Positions 23,579-28,007 of a stretch of 28,007 nt of DNA are shown one piece after another. The notes beneath the pieces were generated by a model, which saw only the letters and a program-made list of their open reading frames with translations, ran no database searches and was not told the DNA's origin. Every line of letters begins with the position of its first letter. Positions within the stretch are counted from its first letter, which is position 1. The position numbers and the translations under genes were made by a program. This DNA is from an uncultured Lachnospiraceae bacterium. GTDB taxonomy: Bacteria > Bacillota > Clostridia > Lachnospirales > Lachnospiraceae. The DNA lies in contig CAJTMC010000048.1 in NCBI GenBank assembly GCA_910577115.1, positions 1 to 28,007 of the forward strand, given 5' to 3'.

Positions 23579-24151
23579 TTAAGATGGATTTTTTGCGGAT
23601 TTTTGTCTGTTGATTATTTCTGCCATTACAATCCTGTCCAGCCGTTCTTGGCGCTTTTTTGTTGCGGTCTTATTCTCATGCCGCTTTTTCCCTGTTTTAA
23701 AGTTTACAGTATTGACCGCAAAATGCATATGGAGATGCTTTTCGGTTCCGTCCGGTCTGTGGACGCCATAATATACCTGAAATCCGTCATCATAGAAATC
23801 CTGCGCCATGCTGCGCGCGATTTTCTCAACGGGAATGTCATTTTCATAAATTGCCTCCTGCGCCTCTTCGGAAAACGAATATATTTCATGGTCGATATAA
23901 CGCCCAAAATTGCCTTTGCGCTCATGCAGCAGTTGGACGCATCGGAACTGTCTGATTGTCATGTCGATGCTTGTAAAGTCGGTTGCACCCATTGCCCCGC
24001 GACAGATTAGGTCATCCTTGGACATTCCGTTTTCGCGAGCGATATATCGGATTACGTTTTTGATGGAGTCTTGGGTTTGGTAATTGCCTTTTCCTGCTTT
24101 GTTGAGCAGTGTGCCGCCTGTCTGCGGCATGTCAGTTGTCCGTGTCATCAT
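23579..24151 (-). CDS. Relaxase / mobilization nuclease domain protein
   Basis: This 190-residue protein carries the metal-binding signature of conjugative relaxases, HLHMHFAVNTVNF (His139, His141, His143, Asn147), with a GVHRPDGT strand just before it. An N-terminal Tyr24 within KGNYQTQDSIKNVIRYI could be the nicking residue, by inference. Relaxases nick one strand at oriT to start plasmid or ICE transfer. It is short compared with most relaxases, which carry long C-terminal regions, so it may be a minimal or 3'-truncated form. Its start overlaps the end of the upstream MobC-like gene by 20 bases, typical of a mobilization pair. No coupling protein or mating-channel gene is in view, so any transfer would need help in trans. 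Confidence 0.78.
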   Translation of the reverse strand: MMTRTTDMPQTGGTLLNKAGKGNYQTQDSIKNVIRYIARENGMSKDDLICRGAMGATDFTSIDMTIRQFRCVQLLHERKGNFGRYIDHEIYSFSEEAQEAIYENDIPVEKIARSMAQDFYDDGFQVYYGVHRPDGTEKHLHMHFAVNTVNFKTGKKRHENKTATKKRQERLDRIVMAEIINRQKSAKNPS

Positions 24152-24530
24152 AAATTCCTCCCAAATTCGGATTGTTTTTTTGCATGTAAGTGATTAAATG
24201 ATTATCCTGCACCTCAAGTTCAGTTACGCGTGCATTGGAAGCCGATTCTATTGAGCGGTAAAGCTCGTTTACTAGATTCCAAAGCTCGACAGCATCGGGT
24301 ATGAGCTGCAGGAGTTCATGTTTATCGTCCATGCAGCAATTGAGTATATAGCTGCTGAGTGTCTTGCCGTATAATTTTGCTTTCTCCTGCAGTTCTTTCT
24401 TCTGCTCTTTGGAAACCCTTATCTTGATTTCCGCGTCTTTATTATTTTTATGTATTGTATTATAACTTTTTATATTTTTAGGATTATTATTAAAACTATT
24501 ATTCTTCTTAAGATTACTAGATTCTGTCAT
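24132..24530 (-). CDS. MobC-like relaxosome accessory protein
   Basis: This 132-residue protein has a polar Asn/Lys-rich N-terminus, then a ribbon-helix-helix-like DNA-binding segment (AEIKIRVSKEQKKELQEKAKLYGKTLSSYILNCC, about 33-67). A helical C-terminal part follows. This is the layout of MobC proteins, which bind near oriT and help the relaxase open the DNA. It directly precedes and overlaps the relaxase gene. AGGAGGTATAGAGCGATA lies before its ATG at 24530. The N-terminus is encoded by a very AT-rich stretch, unlike the rest. Confidence 0.75.
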   Translation of the reverse strand: MTESSNLKKNNSFNNNPKNIKSYNTIHKNNKDAEIKIRVSKEQKKELQEKAKLYGKTLSSYILNCCMDDKHELLQLIPDAVELWNLVNELYRSIESASNARVTELEVQDNHLITYMQKNNPNLGGIYDDTDN

Positions 24531-24629
24531 TATCGCTCTATACCTCCTCTTACTCCTGTTATTAAGATGATAAAGTTCCTTTATAAGGCGTCTCTTTATA
24601 GCAGGTACGCAGATTTCTTATTTTTTTGC

Positions 24630-24655
24630 CATCAAATTATTTCCCTCTTTTGATG
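24630..24655. repeat. Inverted repeat upstream of mobC, possible oriT element
   Basis: CATCAAA (24630-24636) and TTTGATG (24649-24655) are perfect 7-base arms around 12 bases. It lies about 100 bases upstream of the mobC start, where oriT often sits. No known nick sequence was recognised. The rest of 24531-24858 holds a 16-base AT palindrome (24731-24746) and no gene. Confidence 0.3.
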
Positions 24656-24858
24656 TGACTGTTTTCCTCCTCTCCTTTTTTGTGGGAACAATGCTTTTTT
24701 GATGATTATCAGCGTGTAGGTTTGGGGATAAAAAATAATTATTTTTGAAAACGCTTTAACAGGAAGATAATGACAGACCGTGAATGGTATTGGATGGTCA
24801 TGAGTGAAAAAATGAAAGGATGTTTTTAGGACTGTTTTGGTTCGGAAAGGGGTAATAG

Positions 24859-25014
24859 ATGGATAAATCATATATGACAGTGAAGGAATTTTGTGAGAGG
24901 CTGCAGGTCAGCACATCGACGGTTTACAGAATGATTAAGGCAGGACAGATTCCGGCGGTGAAATTTGGGCGGTATTGGAAAATCCCGTGGAGTATTTTTG
25001 ACACGATAAGGTAG
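24859..25014 (+). CDS. Excisionase-like helix-turn-helix protein, 51 residues
   Basis: A short complete ORF starting MDKSYMTVKEFCERLQVSTS and continuing TVYRMIKAGQIPAVKFGRYW to the end. This is the small winged-helix 'helix_turn_helix, excisionase family' domain (MerR/Xis-like) that binds DNA in integrative elements, either as recombination directionality factor or regulator. AAAGGGG precedes ATG 24859. No integrase is nearby. With mobC and the relaxase it marks a mobilizable or integrative element that is incomplete here. Confidence 0.8.
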   Translation: MDKSYMTVKEFCERLQVSTSTVYRMIKAGQIPAVKFGRYWKIPWSIFDTIR

Positions 25015-25077
25015 CCTTTTGTTGCAATAATTGTGTGGTTGCATGTAGCCGCTAAGCAGATGTATCTGTATGAAAGT

Positions 25078-25392
25078 TTAAGGAATGTTAAAAAAACCTG
25101 TTATTGCTGCCGCTTGGACGATTTGCGGTTTGGCAGCCTGCGGGGAGGTATCTGACTGGACATCTTCAAAATCAAGGAATTTAAGGGGAGCCACGTTGAG
25201 CACGGCGGCAATATCAAACAGGGTATCCAAAGAAAGCGCCTTTATAATGTTGGGCGCTTCTAAATGTCCGATAAATGCGGGCGTTAATCCGGTTGCTTCG
25301 GCAAGCTCTTCCTGCGTTAATCCGCGCAGCTTGCGGTAATAAGCGATTTTCAGTCCGATTTGGCGGTAGTTTTCTGCATAAATCTTTTTCAT
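25078..25392 (-). CDS. XRE-family (Cro/CI-type) transcriptional regulator
   Basis: This 104-residue protein has a helix-turn-helix at about 9-70 (IGLKIAYYRKLRGLTQEELAEATGLTPAFIGHLE...LDTLFDIAAVLNVAP), a standard repressor domain, then a short Gln/Ala-rich tail. It is translated from ATG 25392 behind GGAGGG. It sits beside a relaxase and an excisionase-like gene and divergent from the surface-protein gene at 25630. It may control the mobile element, itself, or the surface gene through the inverted repeat in the spacer. Confidence 0.85.
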   Translation of the reverse strand: MKKIYAENYRQIGLKIAYYRKLRGLTQEELAEATGLTPAFIGHLEAPNIIKALSLDTLFDIAAVLNVAPLKFLDFEDVQSDTSPQAAKPQIVQAAAITGFFNIP

Positions 25393-25431
25393 GGGTAATC
25401 CCTCCGTTTGTTATTGTTTTGGCAGATAATG

Positions 25432-25483
25432 GACAATGACAATTTGTTTTTTTTATGGTAACGAATTGTCACAGTAATTGACA
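25432..25483. promoter_or_regulatory. Candidate operator (inverted repeat) in the divergent spacer
   Basis: TGACAATT (25437-25444) and AATTGTCA (25464-25471) form a perfect 8-base inverted repeat separated by 19 bases. GACAAT is also directly repeated at 25432-25443. TTGACA (25478-25483) follows at once and could be a -35 box toward the surface-protein gene, but no good -10 is seen at 17 bases. The arrangement suits binding by the adjacent XRE regulator. Confidence 0.4.
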
Positions 25484-25629
25484 TGGATTTACAAATAAAA
25501 ATTGTTTGTTAGTACATGGAATGGCGTATCGGTAGAGAATGTAGGGGGTGGGTAGCTGCAAAGATAATGGAAAATGTTACTTGTGGGATAAAAAAAGATA
25601 AGTTAGATGCAGAATAGGAGGAAGAGGTT

Positions 25630-26148
25630 ATGAAGCATTTAAGGAACAGGTTTATTGCGGGTGCTTTGGCATTTGTGGTGGCGGCATCCTCATTGCAGCT
25701 TCCGGTGGGGAACGTCAGGGCGGAAGAAGCAGTGGAGGAAGTGAAAGAAACGGAAATAACAGTAACAGAGGAGGCAGGCAGTGAGGAAGGTGCAGTGTCT
25801 GAAAGTGTGCCTGAAATAGGGGAGTGTGTTTCGGAGGAGACGAGAACCGTTGCGGAGAAGGAAAGTGACGGAATCGCGGAAATGGATACAGAGAGTACTG
25901 AAATTGTGGAATCAGTCACGGAAACAGATACAGAGAGCATTGAAACTGTGGAGACAATCGTGGAAACGGATACGGATGGACAAAACAAGGAAACGCAGGA
26001 AGTAGAAGTTGCTACAACGGAACTGGAGAGCGAAATACGGGAAGAGACTTCAGAGGCGGAAAACACGGAGGAAGCTGTTCAGACGGAAGAACTGACGCAG
26101 GAAAGTGAGGAAGAGACCGAAACGGAACAGGCGTTGAAGGCTTCGTAG
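25630..26148 (+). CDS. Secreted acidic protein: N-terminal part of an amber-split surface protein
   Basis: This 172-residue product has an SPase I signal peptide (MKHLRNRFIAGALAFVVAAS, likely cleaved after VRA near residue 31). A long Glu/Thr/Ser/Val-rich, very acidic region with imperfect repeats of the TDTESIETVE type follows. AGGAGG (25616-25621) precedes ATG 25630. The frame ends at TAG 26146-26148, and the same frame continues without interruption into the BspA-like repeats. This piece is therefore the leader and stalk of a longer ancestral protein of about 769 codons. Alone it would be a secreted, probably unstructured polypeptide. Confidence 0.75.
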   Translation: MKHLRNRFIAGALAFVVAASSLQLPVGNVRAEEAVEEVKETEITVTEEAGSEEGAVSESVPEIGECVSEETRTVAEKESDGIAEMDTESTEIVESVTETDTESIETVETIVETDTDGQNKETQEVEVATTELESEIREETSEAENTEEAVQTEELTQESEEETETEQALKAS

Positions 26149-27939
26149 GATGATATTGTAAGCGGGAGCTATGGGAATATTACATGGGTTATTGACGCGA
26201 ATGGGAAACTGACAGTGGAAGGAACAGGGGAATTTTCGGGAAAAACAGGGTCTGGAAGAGCACCGTGGTATAGTTATCGTTTGGGTATAAGAACAGCCGA
26301 AATAAACGTAACAGGTATGACAAATGCATCATATATGTTTGAAGGCTGCGACGAACTTACGGAAATAAACTTAAGCGGAATGGATGCCAGCAGCATATCC
26401 AATATGAGAAATATATTTTCTGAATGTTATGAATTAAATAAAATATATACTCCTTGCAATCTTAACATAAAGGTCGAGTTGCCCACAAAAGGGCGTTATT
26501 CTGATGTTAGGTATGGGTATTATTGGAAAGATTCAAACGGACAAGAAATTACAGAATTGCCATTAAACCGAAACGACAGTATCCTTATAATGAGAGAAGA
26601 AAGGAGAAGCGGAAGATATGGAAATATTACATGGACAATTGATGATGACGGGAAGCTGACGGTAGAAGGAACAGGAGAGTTTTCGGAAAAAACAGGGTAT
26701 GAGAGGGCACCGTGGTTTGGTAAGGATATAAAAACAGCCGAAATCAATGTAACAGGAATGACGGATGCATCATATATGTTTGCAGGATGCAGAGGACTTA
26801 CGGAAATAAACTTAAGCGGACTGGATGCCAGCAGTGTTACAAACATCAACGGCATGTTTATTGATTGTTACGGGTTAGATAAAATATATACGCCATGTAA
26901 TCTTAATATAAAGGTTAAACCACCCTCACATCCTTGGGCGTGGACATGGAAAGATTCAAATGGACAAGAAATTACAGAATTGCCATTAAATCGAAGCGAC
27001 AGTATCCTTATAATGAAAGAAGATACATCAGGCAGTAGCGGAAGCTATAAAGATATTACATGGACAATTGATGATAACGGGAAACTGACGGTAGAAGGAA
27101 CAGGGGAGTTTTCGGGAAAAACAGGGGCTAGAAGGGCACCGTGGTTTGGTAAGCATATAAAAACAGCCGAAATCAATGTAACGGGAATGACGGATGCATC
27201 ATATATGTTTGCTGAGTGCACGAGTCTTACGGAAATAAACTTAAGCGGACTGGATGCCAGCAGCGTTACGGATATGAGTGGCATATTTTATGAGTGTTTC
27301 TACTTAAATAAAATATATACACCCTGTAATCTTAACATAAAATTTAAGCTGCCCACAGATTCAATTCCCTCGACTTCAGTAGTTCCCTCAGTGCAACCAT
27401 TGTATTATATATGGAAAGATTCAAACGGACAGGAAATTACAGAATTGCCGGTAAATCGAAGCGACAGTATTCTCATAATGAGGGAGGAAAGAAGAAGCGG
27501 AAGTTATGGAAATATTATATGGTCAATTGATGATGACGAGAAGCTGACAGTAGAAGGAAGTGGGGAGTTTTCGGGCGAAACAGGGGCTAGAAGGGCACCG
27601 TGGTCTCGCTTTAGGTCTGACATAAAAACAGCTGAAATCAATGTAACAGGAATGACGGATGCATCATATATGTTTGCAGGTTGCGGAGGTCTTAAGGAAA
27701 TAAATTTAAGCGGACTGGATGCCAGTAGCGTTGAAGATATAAGCGGTATGTTTACTAATTGTAACAGTTTAAATAAAATATATACACCTTGCAATCTTAA
27801 CATAAAGGTTAAGTTGCCCTATTATATAAAGTATATATGGAAAGATTCAAACGGACAGAAAATTACAGAATTGCCATTAAATCAAAGCGATATTACTTTG
27901 GCGGTTAAAAATCGACAATGCCTGTGGCTTTTCGGATGA
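26149..27939 (+). pseudogene. BspA-like (DUF285-type) repeat surface protein, separated from its signal peptide by an amber codon
   Basis: In frame with the preceding gene, this region encodes four modules. Each has a strand pair (NITWTIDDDGKLTVEGTGEF), a RAPW turn, AEINVTGMTDASYMFAGC, LTEINLSGLDASSV, KIYTPCNLNIKVKLP and WKDSNGQEITELPLN. The YMF-GC and LSGLDASSV elements are those of BspA-like/DUF285 leucine-rich surface proteins, which in gut bacteria and protists serve adhesion. The signal peptide lies upstream of the TAG at 26146, and no ribosome binding site follows it, so export needs readthrough or correction. The last module ends irregularly (VKNRQCLWLFG), with no LPxTG, SLH or other anchor, hinting at 3' damage as well. 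The remaining 27940-28007 holds nothing recognisable. Confidence 0.72.
26172..27939 (+). repeat. Four tandem ~430-456 bp protein-coding repeats
   Basis: Units begin near 26172, 26620, 27052 and 27508, each at the NITW element. Large blocks are almost identical at the DNA level, for example ATTACAGAATTGCCATTAAA and the GACGGATGCATCATATATGT block. Recent duplication or gene conversion is likely, and the array would be prone to recombination and misassembly. Confidence 0.88.
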
Positions 27940-28007
27940 ATATCTGGTATCATATAGTTATGGAGATAATTAATTTGAAAACGGTATCGCCCGAAACAAG
28001 AAAAATC

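Noticed and set aside
23561..24010. 149-residue + strand frame opposite the relaxase
   Set aside because: The - strand frame carries the relaxase HLHMHFAVN motif and overlaps mobC in an operon; the + frame is its shadow.
24731..24746. 16-base AT palindrome as an operator or origin
   Set aside because: It is made only of A and T in an AT-rich spacer, so chance is a sufficient explanation.
1..28007. Reassigned genetic code with amber as sense codon
   Set aside because: Several intact genes (pilO, the PilV-like pilin, the excisionase-like gene) stop at TAG at the expected length, so the two internal TAG codons are better explained as local mutations.

Overview
The window looks like a low-to-medium GC Clostridia chromosome, most likely Lachnospiraceae. 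The evidence is the gene families: a clostridial-type type IV pilus cluster with a PilM-PilN fusion, a class A PBP with a Cys-rich tail, SpoIID plus peptidoglycan-binding architecture, Rpn-like PD-(D/E)XK genes, UPF0175/PIN toxin-antitoxin pairs, and a BspA-like surface protein. Ribosome binding sites are AGGAGG-like and the promoters are sigma-A-like. The assignment comes from family recognition only; no database search was run.

Layout. (1) 1-1314: the 3' end of an ABC exporter ATPase, then a frameshifted DUF4340-like remnant. (2) 1400-12745: a type IV pilus operon on the + strand. It has a promoter, a ~220-nt leader, the major pilin, prepilin peptidase, PilM-PilN fusion, PilO, and four minor pilins resembling the GspI/GspK/GspH/GspJ set; the last is a giant of about 1414 residues. 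It ends at a strong terminator. No assembly or retraction ATPase (PilB/PilT) and no PilC platform protein is in view. (3) 12946-13571: a PD-(D/E)XK transposase-family ORF that appears to have lost its nuclease core through two in-frame deletions. (4) 13637-16073: an XRE regulator, a stand-alone CheC-type phosphatase, a YihY/BrkB membrane protein and a 57-aa Cys-rich protein, behind a perfect-consensus promoter. (5) 16072-20378: a membrane-anchored SH3 protein and PBP1A (both - strand), a degenerate tRNA-Thr-like sequence between them, and a YigZ/IMPACT gene (+). (6) 20470-25400: an accessory, decaying region. It holds a 5'-truncated SpoIID-like gene, an Rpn-like gene with a 12-nt tandem repeat, three damaged toxin-antitoxin loci in a row, a MobC/relaxase pair, a 51-aa excisionase-like protein and an XRE regulator. 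(7) 25630-27939: a secreted BspA-like protein with four ~430-456 bp repeats, split by an in-frame amber codon.

How the parts work together. The prepilin peptidase would process all five pilins. PilM-PilN and PilO would form the inner-membrane alignment complex. The minor pilins would prime the fibre, with the giant GspJ-like protein a good candidate for a tip adhesin. The motor is probably encoded elsewhere. Regions 6 and 7 look like a site of repeated insertion and deletion, with antitoxins outlasting their toxins.
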